From Sphingobium sp. EP60837 (GTDB taxonomy: Bacteria > Pseudomonadota > Alphaproteobacteria > Sphingomonadales > Sphingomonadaceae), in contig NZ_CP015986.1 in the NCBI RefSeq assembly GCF_001658005.1, positions 1,178,001 through 1,242,000 on the forward strand: a stretch of 64,000 nucleotides of DNA. Direction: 5' to 3'. This document shows positions 37,824 through 47,693 of this stretch, in pieces; position 1 is the stretch's first letter; every line of letters begins with the position of its first letter. The position numbers and the translations under genes are program-made. The notes beneath the pieces are model-generated. The model made no database searches, was not told the DNA's origin, and saw nothing but the letters and a program-made list of their open reading frames with translations.

Positions 37824-38009
37824 CTATTCATGAGGCCGGAGCGCCTGGTTCAAACTGTCCATCACCTGGGCGATCGGTTCGGAGACCGTCACGCTGCGCC
37901 CTTCGCCAAAGCGGATGCGGGTGCCGTCCGTGACCGATGAAACGAAGGTGACCTGCGCAGCATTGATGGCGGTTTCGGTCCGGTCGGCGCCCACGAACAT
38001 GACGAGCAT
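37824..38009 (-). CDS. Small protein of unknown function (61 aa)
   Basis: A 61-residue acidic protein starting MLVMFVGADRTETAINAAQV and ending SEPIAQVMDSLNQALRPHE. AAGGAGAGG stands before the ATG, and the predicted strands followed by a C-terminal helix resemble the layout of FlbD-like small proteins, although no motif proves it. It lies between ctpA and the chemoreceptor-like gene, same strand. Confidence 0.62.
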   Translation of the reverse strand: MLVMFVGADRTETAINAAQVTFVSSVTDGTRIRFGEGRSVTVSEPIAQVMDSLNQALRPHE

Positions 38010-38086
38010 GGCATTCCTCTCCTTCTTATTGGAAGGCGAAGGTAACCGCATTTCCGCAGCATGCCAGCCGTTTTCTTGGCTCGGGG

Positions 38087-39406
38087 TCAGTCGAAGCTAA
38101 TTGCCTGGATAAAAAGGCTCGCGCGCGCATCGAGGCGGTGCGCCTCCTGCGCCAATTGACCGGCGGCATGCCGGATGTTGCTCGCGCCCTCCACCGCCGC
38201 CCCGGCATTGTCGCTGATACGGCTCGCGCTGACCCGGATATGCTCGCTGGAGACGCCCGCCTCTGCGACGCTGCTCGCGATCGTCCGGCTGAACGCGCCA
38301 TGCCGCGCCACCGCCTCGAACACGGAGCCCGAAAGCCGGTCCGCCGTGGCGATGGCCGAGTTCATGAGGGCGTGTCCCTGCGCCACATGACCGACGGTGG
38401 CGCGGATATGCTCAATCCGGTTAGCGATCTCCGCTGCCGCGTCGCGTGTCTGACCAGCCAGCAGCTTCACCTCCCGCGCGACCACGGCAAATCCCTGCCC
38501 CGCCTCGCCAGCACGCGCCGCTTCGATCCCGGCATTGAGCGCCAGCGTGGCCGTGGCGCGGGCGATCGCGTCGATGAGCGCGGTTACCTCGCCGATCCCA
38601 TCCGCCTGCACCGACAATTGCTGCGTCTGGGCGGAGCCGAGGCGAGTCTGTTCGACAGCGGAGCGGACCGCCGCTCCGGCGTCGCGCACCTCTTCCTCGA
38701 TGGTCTGGAACAGCAGCCCAAGATCGCTGGCCGACGCAGCAATGCCGGAAAGATTGTCTGCCGTCTGCGCGGCCGCCACCGCCATGCCTGCCGAAGCGTC
38801 GCCATTATGCGCCGCCCGTTCCGCCGCTTCGGTCGCCAGACGCGACAGCATGTCGGCCATGGCGACGAGATCGGCGATCAGTGCTTCGACATCATGGCGA
38901 AAGCTGCCGCTCTCCCGCGTCACCCGTTCCAGACGCTCAGCCCGCACGATGGCCACGCGCGCATCACGTTCGGCGGCGAGCTTCAACAAAAGCTGCCCAC
39001 CAACCACCCCTGCATAGCGCCCGCCATCAACCACGATCAGCCCTTCGCATGCCTGGCCCTGCGCAGCATAGAGGTCGATCAGCGCCTCGATCGTGGCGCT
39101 CCGCTCCACCCAGGCGCAGGGACGGACATGATCGTCCAGCCGCCCGCCGAAGCTGGGATTGCGCAACAGCGCGTGGCCGAAAGGATTGAAGAGGATGCGC
39201 CGCATGTCGCGCTCATAGATCGCCCCTGCGGGCCGTCCCTGACTGTCGAGGACCGGGAGCAGGCGGAGCGCGGGATCGAGCTGAAACTGGTCCACCGCTT
39301 CGCTCAAGGGCCTTCCCAACCGGATCACCGGACTGTCAGCCACAAAGGGCAAGCCTTGTGCGCGCGGCAGAGAGGGAGCGGGATCGAGCATCTGGGGCGA
39401 AAACAT
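38087..39406 (-). CDS. Soluble CBS-domain / methyl-accepting chemotaxis signalling fusion
   Basis: A 439-residue protein without membrane segments or signal peptide. Residues 15-150 look like a pair of CBS-type modules ([20 protein letters not shown] and [19 protein letters not shown]). Residues 160-439 form a helical MCP-type signalling region with the conserved hairpin stretch [20 protein letters not shown] (290-309). The residues just before it read RATATLA, not the usual QTNLLA that contacts CheA/CheW. It may therefore sense a nucleotide in the cytosol and signal by a non-standard route. No che genes are nearby. Confidence 0.82.
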   Translation of the reverse strand: MFSPQMLDPAPSLPRAQGLPFVADSPVIRLGRPLSEAVDQFQLDPALRLLPVLDSQGRPAGAIYERDMRRILFNPFGHALLRNPSFGGRLDDHVRPCAWVERSATIEALIDLYAAQGQACEGLIVVDGGRYAGVVGGQLLLKLAAERDARVAIVRAERLERVTRESGSFRHDVEALIADLVAMADMLSRLATEAAERAAHNGDASAGMAVAAAQTADNLSGIAASASDLGLLFQTIEEEVRDAGAAVRSAVEQTRLGSAQTQQLSVQADGIGEVTALIDAIARATATLALNAGIEAARAGEAGQGFAVVAREVKLLAGQTRDAAAEIANRIEHIRATVGHVAQGHALMNSAIATADRLSGSVFEAVARHGAFSRTIASSVAEAGVSSEHIRVSASRISDNAGAAVEGASNIRHAAGQLAQEAHRLDARASLFIQAISFD

Positions 39407-39493
39407 GAGCGCCGATTACGGCCTGAATGGTAAACGCGCGGTTAGGTTTTGATGACAGTTCGATGACAAATGGCTGTTTTTAGCGGTTTTTCG

Positions 39494-40276
39494 TCAGAGC
39501 GCCTTATAACCGAATGCCTCCGCTGCGAGCTTCACCACTTCGGGGTCGGGCTCGGGAAAGTCCATCGGCACCAGCTTCTCAAGCGTCTTGGCCACATATT
39601 TCAGCGCGGCGATGCGCCCGGCCTTCCGGTTGTTATTGTCGATCACATGCCATGGGGCGGATTTGCTGTCCGTCTTGGCGAACATGGCGTGCATGGCGTC
39701 CAGATAATCGTCGCGCCGCGCCCGGTTGCGATAGTCATCGGCGCCCGTCTTCCACCGCTTCCACGGGGTATCAAGCCGCTGGGCGAGTTGCTCGTCCTGC
39801 GTTTCCTGCGTGATGTGGACGAACAGCTTGACGATGTTGGTGCCCGCGTCCGCCTGCTGTTTCTCGAAGGCATTGATTTCATCATAGGCCCGCTTCCATT
39901 CGGCCTTTGAACAATAGCCTTCCACCCGTTCGACAAGCACGCGGCCGTACCAGCTACGGTCGAAGATCGCGATATGCTTGCCCGCGGGCAGGCGGGTCCA
40001 GAAGCGCCAGAGGAAATGGTGGTCGCACTCCTCCGGGGTGGGAGCGGCGATGGGCCATACGCGGTAATAGCGCGGGTCCCAATCGGCCGTCATGCGCTTG
40101 ATGATCCCGCCCTTGCCCGCCGCGTCCCAGCCTTCCAACAGGATGACGCTGCGCCGGTCATGGATGATGTGGGCGACTTGAATCTTGGCCAACCGCTCCT
40201 GCAGGCCGGCCAGTTCGGCCTCATAGTCGCCCTTGAGTTTTACGCCCTTCTCATAATCGGCAAGGTCGATGGCCAT
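39494..40276 (-). CDS. ppk2: Polyphosphate kinase 2
   Basis: A 260-residue PPK2 domain: Walker A GWDAAGKGG (49-57), Walker B-like FDRSWYGRVLVERVEG (105-120) and the lid WKRAYDEINAFE. These enzymes transfer phosphate between polyphosphate and nucleotides. GAAGGAGAAG lies before the ATG at MAIDLADYEKG; the frame is open 11 codons upstream. Substrate class (ADP, GDP or AMP) cannot be fixed from sequence alone. Confidence 0.94.
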   Translation of the reverse strand: MAIDLADYEKGVKLKGDYEAELAGLQERLAKIQVAHIIHDRRSVILLEGWDAAGKGGIIKRMTADWDPRYYRVWPIAAPTPEECDHHFLWRFWTRLPAGKHIAIFDRSWYGRVLVERVEGYCSKAEWKRAYDEINAFEKQQADAGTNIVKLFVHITQETQDEQLAQRLDTPWKRWKTGADDYRNRARRDDYLDAMHAMFAKTDSKSAPWHVIDNNNRKAGRIAALKYVAKTLEKLVPMDFPEPDPEVVKLAAEAFGYKAL

Positions 40277-40358
40277 GCGATCTTCTCCTTCTCCGTCGCG
40301 ATCAAGCAACGCTTGGGCAAAGGAAAAGTCAAATCGCAGTCAGTCCGGCACGAAGGAG

Positions 40359-40378
40359 ATCCCAGCTTCCGCTGGGAT
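40359..40378. repeat. Intergenic palindrome, ATCCCAGC/GCTGGGAT type
   Basis: An 8-bp perfect stem with loop TTCC, followed by GACGG as in the element at 36251. It lies between aspS and ppk2 and may stabilise the aspS mRNA end. Confidence 0.62.
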
Positions 40379-40390
40379 GACGGGTAACGG

Positions 40391-42175
40391 TCAGGCTTTG
40401 GCCTGTGGCTCCACGACCCGGATGTGCAATTCGCGGAGTTGCTTGAGTTCAGCCTGCGAAGGTGCTCCCATCAGCAGGTCCTCGGCGCGCTGGTTCATCG
40501 GGAACAGCGTGATCTCGCGCAGGTTGTGCGCGCCGCAGAGCAGCATCACGATGCGATCCACGCCCGCTGCCATGCCGCCATGCGGCGGCGCGCCGTACTG
40601 GAAGGCGCGGTAGAGGCCGCCGAAGCGTTCCTCGACATCGGCCTGGCTGAGGCCCACCTTCTCAAACGCCTTGACCATCAGTTCCGGCGACTGGTTACGG
40701 ATCGAGCCCGAAGCAATCTCATAGCCATTGCAGACCATATCATATTGATAGGCCTTGATCGTCAGCGGGTCTTGATGTTCCAGCGCGTCCATGCCGCCCT
40801 GCGGCATGGAGAAGGGATTGTGCGCGAAGTCGATCGACTTCGATTCCTCATCATATTCGTAGAAGGGGAAATCGACGATCCAGCACAGTTCGAAGCGATC
40901 CTTGTCGATCAGGTCGAGCTGCTCGCCCACGCGGATGCGCGCAAGGCCGGCGAGCTTGGCCGCCTGGCTTTCCTTGCCCGCCGCGAAGAACACGCCGTCA
41001 TTCGGCCCGAGGCCCAGTGCGTCGATCAGCTTCGCCGTGCGTTCTTCGCCATGATTCTTGGCGATGGGACCGCCGGGCACGCCATCCTTGATGTTGATAT
41101 AGCCCAGGCCCGAATAGCCTTCTGCCCGCGCCCAGTTGTTCATCTCGTCAAAGAATTTGCGGCTGCCAGCGCCCGCACCCGGCGCCGGGATCGCGCGAAT
41201 GACGCTGCCGCTCTCCACCAGAGAGGCGAAGATGCCGAAGCCCGAGCCGTGGAAATGCTCGGTCACGTCCTGGATGATGATCGGGTTACGCAGATCGGGC
41301 TTGTCCGAGCCATATTTCAGGATCGCTTCATCATAGGGGATGCGCGGGAAGCTGCCGGAGGGGGTGACCGGCTTGCCATCGGCGAACTGTTCGAACACCT
41401 GGGCGATCACCGGCTCCATCGTGTTCCACACATCTTCCTGGGTGACGAAGCTCATTTCGAGGTCGAGCTGGTAGAACTCGCCCGGCAGGCGGTCGGCGCG
41501 CGGGTCTTCGTCGCGGAAACAGGGCGCGATCTGGAAATAGCGGTCGAAGCCCGCCACCATCAGCAGCTGCTTATATTGCTGCGGCGCCTGCGGCAGGGCG
41601 TAGAATTTCCCGGCATGGATGCGGCTCGGCACCAGGAAATCGCGCGCACCCTCCGGGCTGCTCGCGGTCAGGATCGGCGTTGAATATTCGGTAAAGCCGA
41701 TCCCTTCCATGCGGCGGCGCATGTCGGAGATGATCTTGGTCCGCTTGACGATGTTCGCGTGCAGCGTCTCACGCCGCAGATCGAGGAAGCGGTAACGCAG
41801 GCGGATATCCTCGGGATATTCCTGCTCTCCCGCGACCGGCAGCGGCAGGTCGGCGGCGGCGGACAGCAGCACGGCGTCCAGCGCGCGGATTTCGATCTCG
41901 CCGGTCGGAAGGTTAGGGTTCACAGCCTCCTTGGCGCGCGCCACGACCTTGCCGGTCACGGTCACGACGCTTTCGGCGCGCAGCGATTCGATCACCTTGA
42001 ACACCGGACCGTCCACTTCGGTGACGATCTGCACCATGCCATAATGGTCGCGCAGGTCGATGAAGACCAGATCGCCATGGTCGCGCTTGCGATGGACCCA
42101 GCCCGATACGCGCACCTCATTACCAACTTCGGCCGATGTCAGGGCGCCGCAGGTATGAGTGCGATAGGCGTGCAT
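40391..42175 (-). CDS. aspS: Aspartyl-tRNA synthetase (probably non-discriminating)
   Basis: A 594-residue class II synthetase: N-terminal OB anticodon domain ([18 protein letters not shown]), motif 2 [10 protein letters not shown], the bacterial GAD insertion and motif 3 [15 protein letters not shown]33 in RKRDHGD is the histidine associated with non-discriminating AspRS, which also charges tRNA-Asn for later conversion by GatCAB; that reading is inference. Initiates at [10 protein letters not shown]; the frame is open 26 codons upstream without family similarity. Divergent from rnd. Confidence 0.96.
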   Translation of the reverse strand: MHAYRTHTCGALTSAEVGNEVRVSGWVHRKRDHGDLVFIDLRDHYGMVQIVTEVDGPVFKVIESLRAESVVTVTGKVVARAKEAVNPNLPTGEIEIRALDAVLLSAAADLPLPVAGEQEYPEDIRLRYRFLDLRRETLHANIVKRTKIISDMRRRMEGIGFTEYSTPILTASSPEGARDFLVPSRIHAGKFYALPQAPQQYKQLLMVAGFDRYFQIAPCFRDEDPRADRLPGEFYQLDLEMSFVTQEDVWNTMEPVIAQVFEQFADGKPVTPSGSFPRIPYDEAILKYGSDKPDLRNPIIIQDVTEHFHGSGFGIFASLVESGSVIRAIPAPGAGAGSRKFFDEMNNWARAEGYSGLGYINIKDGVPGGPIAKNHGEERTAKLIDALGLGPNDGVFFAAGKESQAAKLAGLARIRVGEQLDLIDKDRFELCWIVDFPFYEYDEESKSIDFAHNPFSMPQGGMDALEHQDPLTIKAYQYDMVCNGYEIASGSIRNQSPELMVKAFEKVGLSQADVEERFGGLYRAFQYGAPPHGGMAAGVDRIVMLLCGAHNLREITLFPMNQRAEDLLMGAPSQAELKQLRELHIRVVEPQAKA

Positions 42176-42303
42176 GGCGTTTTGGTCTTTCGCTTGCGTT
42201 TTACGGAAATGACAAATTGTTGCAGCCCCGCTATGGGCGGTCTTGTCGAACATCGACGAGCCCGCCGGGGAGCGGGCCAGCCCATAATAAGATCGAAGAC
42301 CAT

Positions 42304-43470
42304 ATGCAAATCCATCCGCTGATTACCGACAGCAAGACTCTCGCTTCATTTTGCGCCCGGATCGCCCAATCGCCCTATATCGCGGTCGATACCGAGTTCA
42401 TGCGTGAAAACAGCTATTGGCCCGACCTTTGCCTGGTGCAGGTCGCCGACGAGAATGAAGCTGCCGCCATCGATCCCAAGGCGCCCGGCCTGGACCTTTC
42501 GCCCCTGCTCGACCTGCTGGTCGATAATGAGGATGTGCTGAAGGTCTTTCACGCTGGCGGGCAGGACCTGGAGATCATCTACAATCTGACCGGCAAGACG
42601 CCGCATCCGCTATTCGACACGCAGATCGCGGCGATGGCGCTCGGCCTGGGCGAGCAGATTGGCTATGGCAACCTCGTCGATGCGTGGCTGGGGGTGCAAC
42701 TCGACAAGGGCGCGCGTTTCACCGATTGGGCGCGCCGTCCGCTCGACAAGCGGCAGATCGACTATGCCATCGGCGACGTCACCTACCTCATCCAAATCTT
42801 CCCGAAGATGCTGGAAGAGTTGAAGCGCACGGGACGCGGCGACTGGCTCGACCAGGAAATGGAGCGGATCAGCGACGCGGAAAATTACGTGAATGAGCCC
42901 GCCGAAGCGTGGAAGCGCGTCCGCATCGCCAGTCGCAAGGCCGATGTGCTCGGCCGCCTGAAGGCGCTCGCCGCCTGGCGCGAGATCGAAGCGCAGGACA
43001 AGAACCTCCCCCGCGGCCGCATCGTCAAGGACGAGACGCTGGCCGACATCGCCAGCCACCCGCCCCGCGCGCAGGAGGATCTCGGCAAGGTGCGAGGCCT
43101 GTCCGCCACCTGGAAGACGAATGATATCGGCGCGCGGTTGATGCAGGCGCTCGCCAGCCACCAGCCCCTGGACAAGGACGAAATGCCCGAGCGCGATCCC
43201 AAGCGCCCCGGCCTGGGGAAGGACGGCGCGCTGGTTGCCGACTTGCTCAAGCTGCTGCTCAAGATCCGGTCGCGCGACATCAATGTGGCCTCGCGGCTGA
43301 TTGCCCGGTCCGATGATATCGATGCGCTGGCGGCGGGGGTTCGCGACGACCTCTCCATCCTCGAAGGCTGGCGTTACGAACAATTCGGCCGCGATGCCGT
43401 TGATCTGGTCGAAGGCCGCCTAGCCTTTGCGGTCAAGGGCGGGCGCCTCAAGATGACACGCACCGAATAG
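42304..43470 (+). CDS. rnd: Ribonuclease D
   Basis: A 388-residue 3'-5' exoribonuclease that matures tRNA ends. The DEDD exonuclease motifs are [13 protein letters not shown] (Exo I), [14 protein letters not shown] (Exo II) and [11 protein letters not shown] (Exo III with Tyr), followed by the HRDC domain (about 205-290) with [20 protein letters not shown]. Starts at [11 protein letters not shown]; 56 open codons upstream are not conserved. It is followed 11 bp later by a small lipoprotein gene and probably shares its transcript. Confidence 0.96.
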   Translation: MQIHPLITDSKTLASFCARIAQSPYIAVDTEFMRENSYWPDLCLVQVADENEAAAIDPKAPGLDLSPLLDLLVDNEDVLKVFHAGGQDLEIIYNLTGKTPHPLFDTQIAAMALGLGEQIGYGNLVDAWLGVQLDKGARFTDWARRPLDKRQIDYAIGDVTYLIQIFPKMLEELKRTGRGDWLDQEMERISDAENYVNEPAEAWKRVRIASRKADVLGRLKALAAWREIEAQDKNLPRGRIVKDETLADIASHPPRAQEDLGKVRGLSATWKTNDIGARLMQALASHQPLDKDEMPERDPKRPGLGKDGALVADLLKLLLKIRSRDINVASRLIARSDDIDALAAGVRDDLSILEGWRYEQFGRDAVDLVEGRLAFAVKGGRLKMTRTE

Positions 43471-43481
43471 GAGCAGATGAT

Positions 43482-43775
43482 ATGCGGATCGCCGCGCTTC
43501 TTCCCTTCGCCCTGCTGGCGGCTTGCTCGGGAGCTGGCGGTCAGGGCCCCGCCGGCCCGCAGCCTGTCGAAGGGGCGTGCCGGAATGACGGGCTGGACCG
43601 CTTTGTCGGACAGAAGGCAAGTGCGGAGGTGGGGGCGCAACTTCTTGCCGCCTCGGGAGCCCGCACGCTGCGCTGGGGTGCGCCGGGGATGGCCATGACG
43701 ATGGACTTTCGCGCGGATCGGCTGACCGTCAGCTATGATGAGGGGATGACGATCACTTCGGCGCGGTGCGGTTGA
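43482..43775 (+). CDS. I78-family peptidase-inhibitor-like lipoprotein
   Basis: A 97-residue protein with a lipobox (LLAAC, so cleavage before C15) and a mature I78-type domain beginning ACRNDGLDRFVGQKAS and continuing TLRWGAPGMAMTMDFRADRLTV. I78 proteins are small serine-protease inhibitors; the target is unknown. TAGGAGCAG before the ATG is a good ribosome binding site. It lies between rnd and a DUF1801 gene. Confidence 0.88.
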   Translation: MRIAALLPFALLAACSGAGGQGPAGPQPVEGACRNDGLDRFVGQKASAEVGAQLLAASGARTLRWGAPGMAMTMDFRADRLTVSYDEGMTITSARCG

Positions 43776-43777
43776 TC

Positions 43778-44173
43778 ATGGAGAGCGGGACAACGGCGTC
43801 GGAGCTGATCGACGGGCGGATTCGCGAACTGCCGGATTGGCGCGGCGACATGCTTGGGCATGTCCGCAGCCTGATCCATGCGGCGGTGCCCGAAGTTGTC
43901 GAAGAATGGAAATGGCGCGGCGTGCCGGTCTGGTCGCATGGCGGCATCCTCTGCACCGGAGAGACTTACAAGGACAAGGTCAAGCTGACCTTCGCCAAGG
44001 GTGCCGCGCTCCCTGACCCGTCAGGTTTGTTCAACGCCAGCCTGGACGGCAATGCCCGACGCGCGATCGACATTTACGAAGGCGACCACGTCGATGCGGA
44101 AGCGCTGAAGGCGCTCATCCGCACCGCAGCGCAACTGAACGCAGCCAAGAGCAAGGCAGGCCGGCAGGCGTAG
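43778..44173 (+). CDS. DUF1801 domain protein
   Basis: A 131-residue protein of the DUF1801/YdhG-like fold. WRGDMLGHVRSLIHAAVPEVVEEWKWRGVPVW is read as the family start (given here only by its ends), and YKDKVKLTFAKGAALPDP and IDIYEGDHVD are typical. Function unknown. The ATG lies two bases after the I78 stop, so the two are coupled; the stop lies two bases from the convergent next gene. Confidence 0.82.
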   Translation: MESGTTASELIDGRIRELPDWRGDMLGHVRSLIHAAVPEVVEEWKWRGVPVWSHGGILCTGETYKDKVKLTFAKGAALPDPSGLFNASLDGNARRAIDIYEGDHVDAEALKALIRTAAQLNAAKSKAGRQA

Positions 44174-44175
44174 CC

Positions 44176-44874
44176 TCAGCACTCCAGCCCGATCAGCGTG
44201 CCGCCACCGACGCGGCCGACATGGCGCTTCCCATCGATTTCCAACCAGTCGGGCGTCACTTCCAACCGCCGTCCCCGGATCGTGGTGCGTAGATGCTCCA
44301 CCGCGATACGGTTGCGCGCCACGATCCTCAGCACCGCCATGCCATCGCCGCGCGCCGCCATGACGCTGTAGCGGTCGCCTCGGAGCAGAAAGTGCCAGCT
44401 GCCATCGGTTGGCAGCCATTCATTGCCGTCGATCACCTGCACCGGCGCCCCGTCGGCCGCGCCCATGCGCAGGCTGATCCGGGTCGCGCCATTGCTGCGC
44501 CGGGGCGGCGCGAAGATCAGGATCGGCTCGCCATCCAGCGTCAGAGGAATGGGCGTGTCACGCAACTGCCGCGAGCCGCCCAGGATCAGGGTCGGCAGCT
44601 CAGGCGAAAAAGGCAGGCGGTCGCGGGCGAAATGGCGCTGCCGCACCACCGGATTGGTATGAAAACTGTGCACCTGCGTGGATGTCAGCCGCCCCTCCTC
44701 CACCAACCCATGGCATGTGGGGCAGAGCAACGTCGCGCCGTTGCTTTCGGGCAATCGCAGATAGCGGTAGATGGTGACGCCGCAACGGACGCAGGCGAAG
44801 CCGCATGCCTGCCGGATATCTTCTCGCTGCTGGCTCGAAAGCAAAGGCAACGGCGGCATCACGGGCAAGCTCAT
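44176..44874 (-). CDS. HNH-endonuclease-like zinc protein with uncharacterised C-terminal region
   Basis: A 232-residue protein. The N-terminal third has a Cys4-type zinc site (C28/C31 in FACVRCG and C51/C54 in LLCPTCHG, with H55) in the position expected of an HNH nuclease core. The rest (about 85-232) is beta-rich with WHFLLRGDRYSVMA and a Gly-rich end (GRVGGGTLIG). I do not recognise this C-terminal part. Neighbours give no hint about function; the nuclease call is tentative. Starts at MSLPVMPP. Confidence 0.62.
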   Translation of the reverse strand: MSLPVMPPLPLLSSQQREDIRQACGFACVRCGVTIYRYLRLPESNGATLLCPTCHGLVEEGRLTSTQVHSFHTNPVVRQRHFARDRLPFSPELPTLILGGSRQLRDTPIPLTLDGEPILIFAPPRRSNGATRISLRMGAADGAPVQVIDGNEWLPTDGSWHFLLRGDRYSVMAARGDGMAVLRIVARNRIAVEHLRTTIRGRRLEVTPDWLEIDGKRHVGRVGGGTLIGLEC

Positions 44875-45018
44875 GGACGAAAATCCCCTTGCAGCGCCGC
44901 CCCGCTTCATTGCGGATCGGCGTTACCCTGGAGGCGTCCTTCCCATGTCGGGGCTCTGGCAGGCCCTTCATCTGTACATCGTTAAAATAATTGGCGCGAA
45001 GTCAAGTAGGATTGCGAA

Positions 45019-45405
45019 TCAGCGCTGCGGCAGCAGGTCCAGATTGCGGGATGCTGCTATGTTGCGAATGCGCCCAGGGCGCGGCATGGACTTGATCGCA
45101 ATTTCCGCAATGTCGCCAGCACTGAAAAGCTCCACATTGCCAACGTCGAAGATGCGTTGACCGAAAGTCTGGGTGATGCGCACACTCCGGATGCTCGACA
45201 GCGCAATCTCCGTCCGCTGCTTCGACAGCAGACCGCGCTCCATCAGCACTTCGCGGTCGGACAGCGCCAACCGCTCACCCTTGGCCCGCAGCCACCACAC
45301 GCCGATCGCGAGCAGGCCGACAACCGATATCAGCAGCAGAATGAACAGAAAAGGATGCGCGCGGAACATCGCAGGATGCTCGTCATACAGCCACGCTTCA
45401 CTCAT
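45019..45405 (-). CDS. Small membrane protein with bacterial PH (bPH2) domain
   Basis: A 128-residue protein with a short N-terminal segment (WLYDEHPAMFRAHPF), one transmembrane helix (about 18-40) and a bPH2-type beta domain (RLALSDREVLMERGLLSKQRTEIALSSIRSV) followed by an IKSMPRPGRIRNI strand. Function unknown. It stands alone between two minus-strand genes. Confidence 0.82.
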   Translation of the reverse strand: MSEAWLYDEHPAMFRAHPFLFILLLISVVGLLAIGVWWLRAKGERLALSDREVLMERGLLSKQRTEIALSSIRSVRITQTFGQRIFDVGNVELFSAGDIAEIAIKSMPRPGRIRNIAASRNLDLLPQR

Positions 45406-45459
45406 CAGTCGCCCCGTCCAAAGATGCAGCCGGACATGATCATGGATGGCGTGCCTGCG

Positions 45460-45666
45460 TCAATCCTTGGCTAGCGCATCCTTTTTGTGGGCGGCGCGCT
45501 TGCCATCGCCGGTTTCGACGATGAACTGCGGATCATCCTTTGACGCCGCAACCTTGTGCCCTTTGATCTGCGTAGGGCTGGTCTGCTTCTTCACAACCTT
45601 GCCATGCGCCTCGCTCCCATGGCTTTTCCAACTTACCTTGTCACCGGGCTTGGGTTCCTGCTTCAT
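45460..45666 (-). CDS. DUF2945 (hypervirulence-associated/Tudor-like) small protein
   Basis: A 68-residue basic protein: GDKVSWKSHGSEAHGKVVKK, then QIKGHKVAASKDDPQFIV and a lysine-rich end. These are the DUF2945 marks. Function unknown. It lies between the PH-domain gene and lepA on the same strand. Confidence 0.84.
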   Translation of the reverse strand: MKQEPKPGDKVSWKSHGSEAHGKVVKKQTSPTQIKGHKVAASKDDPQFIVETGDGKRAAHKKDALAKD

Positions 45667-45722
45667 GCTGCATCCTCCTCACGAACGAGAACCCAGCAGC
45701 ATGACGCAGGTTGCGCGTGGCC

Positions 45723-47528
45723 CTAGCTTTCGTCGCCCATACGGAGCGCGGCGATGAAGGCTTCCTGCGGAATCTGGACGCTGCCATATTCGCGCATCCG
45801 CTTCTTGCCCTCTTTCTGCTTTTCGAGGAGCTTCTTCTTACGCGTGATGTCGCCGCCATAGCATTTGGCGGTCACGTCCTTGCGCATCGCCGCGATGGTC
45901 TCGCGCGCGATCACCTTGCCGCCGATCGCTGCCTGGATCGGAATCTTGAACAGATGGCGGGGGATCAGGTCCTTCAGCCGCTCGCACATATGCCGCCCGC
46001 GCGCTTCGGCGGCGCTGCGGTGAACGATCATGCTGAGTGCATCGACCGGCTCATTGTTGACGACGATGCTCATCTTGACGAGGTCGCCCTCGCGCGTGCC
46101 GATCTGGTGATAGTCGAAGCTCGCATAGCCCCGGCTGATCGATTTCAGGCGATCGTAAAAGTCGAACACCACTTCGTTGAGCGGCAGCTCGTAAGTCACC
46201 TGGGCGCGCCCGCCGACATAGGTCAGGTTCTTCTGGATGCCGCGCCGGTCCTGGCAGAGCTTCAGGATCGAGCCGAGATATTCGTCAGGACAATAGATCA
46301 CCGCCTCGATCCACGGCTCCTCGATCATCTCGATATGATTGGGATCGGGCATGTCGGCCGGGTTGTGCAGATGGCGCACCGTCCCGTCCTTCATGTGCAT
46401 CTCATAGACCACCGACGGCGCGGTGGTGATGAGGTCGAGATCATATTCACGGGTCAACCGCTCCTGGATGATCTCCAGGTGGAGCAGGCCCAGAAAACCG
46501 CAGCGGAAGCCGAAACCGAGCGCCGCCGACGTTTCCATTTCGAAGGAGAAACTGGCGTCGTTGAGGCGAAGCTTGGAGATACTGTCGCGCAGCTTTTCGA
46601 AATCATTGGCATCGACAGGGAAGAGGCCGCAGAAAACCACCGGCTGCACTTCCTTGAAGCCTGGCAGCGGCGCCTTGGCCGGATTCTTGACCGTTGTGAT
46701 CGTGTCGCCGACGCGGGTCTGGCTGATGTCCTTGATCTGCGCGGTGATGAAGCCGATCTCTCCGGGCCCCAGTTCCGGCAGCGCTTCGATCTTGGGCCGC
46801 ATGCAACCAACGCGATCGATCAGATGCTCCGTGCCCCCGATCATGAACTTGATGTTCTGGCCCTTCTTGATGACGCCGTTGACGACGCGCACCAGGATGA
46901 CGACGCCGAGATAAGGATCATACCAGCTATCGACCAGCATCGCTTCCAGCGGAGCGTCGCGATCACCCTTGGGCGGCGGGATCTTGGCGACGATGGCTTC
47001 GAGCACCTCGTCGATGCCGATGCCGGACTTCGCGCTCGCCAGCACCGCTTCGGATGCGTCGAGGCCGATCACTTCCTCAATTTCCGCGCGCACCTTTTCC
47101 GGCTCGGCAGCGGGCAGGTCGATCTTGTTGAGTACCGGCACGATCTCATGATCATGCTCGATCGACTGATAGACGTTCGCCAGCGTCTGCGCTTCCACAC
47201 CCTGCGCGGCGTCGACGACCAGCAGCGCGCCTTCGCACGCGGCAAGCGACCGGCTCACTTCATAGGCGAAGTCCACATGGCCCGGCGTGTCCATGAGGTT
47301 GAGTTCGTAGGTTTCCCCATTTTTCGCGACATAGTCGAGACGCACGGTCTGCGCCTTGATGGTGATGCCGCGCTCCTTCTCGATATCCATATTGTCGAGC
47401 ACCTGCGCGCTCATCTCGCGGTCGGTGAGGCCCCCGGTGCGCTGGATCAGCCGGTCGGCCAGCGTCGATTTGCCATGGTCGATATGGGCGATGATCGAGA
47501 AATTGCGGATATGCGAGAGGTCGGTCAT
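45723..47528 (-). CDS. lepA: Elongation factor 4 (LepA)
   Basis: A 601-residue GTPase that acts on translocating ribosomes. The G1 motif is [15 protein letters not shown]2 [12 protein letters not shown]3 DTPGH and G4 NKID; the specific C-terminal domain ends [21 protein letters not shown]. Length and start ([15 protein letters not shown]) are normal. A CsgG-like gene starts in the other direction upstream. Confidence 0.98.
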   Translation of the reverse strand: MTDLSHIRNFSIIAHIDHGKSTLADRLIQRTGGLTDREMSAQVLDNMDIEKERGITIKAQTVRLDYVAKNGETYELNLMDTPGHVDFAYEVSRSLAACEGALLVVDAAQGVEAQTLANVYQSIEHDHEIVPVLNKIDLPAAEPEKVRAEIEEVIGLDASEAVLASAKSGIGIDEVLEAIVAKIPPPKGDRDAPLEAMLVDSWYDPYLGVVILVRVVNGVIKKGQNIKFMIGGTEHLIDRVGCMRPKIEALPELGPGEIGFITAQIKDISQTRVGDTITTVKNPAKAPLPGFKEVQPVVFCGLFPVDANDFEKLRDSISKLRLNDASFSFEMETSAALGFGFRCGFLGLLHLEIIQERLTREYDLDLITTAPSVVYEMHMKDGTVRHLHNPADMPDPNHIEMIEEPWIEAVIYCPDEYLGSILKLCQDRRGIQKNLTYVGGRAQVTYELPLNEVVFDFYDRLKSISRGYASFDYHQIGTREGDLVKMSIVVNNEPVDALSMIVHRSAAEARGRHMCERLKDLIPRHLFKIPIQAAIGGKVIARETIAAMRKDVTAKCYGGDITRKKKLLEKQKEGKKRMREYGSVQIPQEAFIAALRMGDES

Positions 47529-47693
47529 GGCCGCGCCCTAGCAGCCATTTGCCGGCCTGTCAGCAGTGCAGCGAAGGGCGCGCGCCGTCTGTAGGCAAGA
47601 GCGGTGGGCTATGCTAAAGGCCGCTTGTTCTTCGCGGGCTCGCATCATAATCAGAAATGGCTTTTCATCCGCACAAACAGGGGAATTGGGGCA

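Noticed and set aside
40424..41683. 419-codon plus-strand frame opposite aspS
   Set aside because: aspS is unambiguous; shadow.
45711..47594. 627-codon open frame opposite lepA
   Set aside because: Covers LepA completely; no motif, composition typical of the complement of a GC-rich gene.
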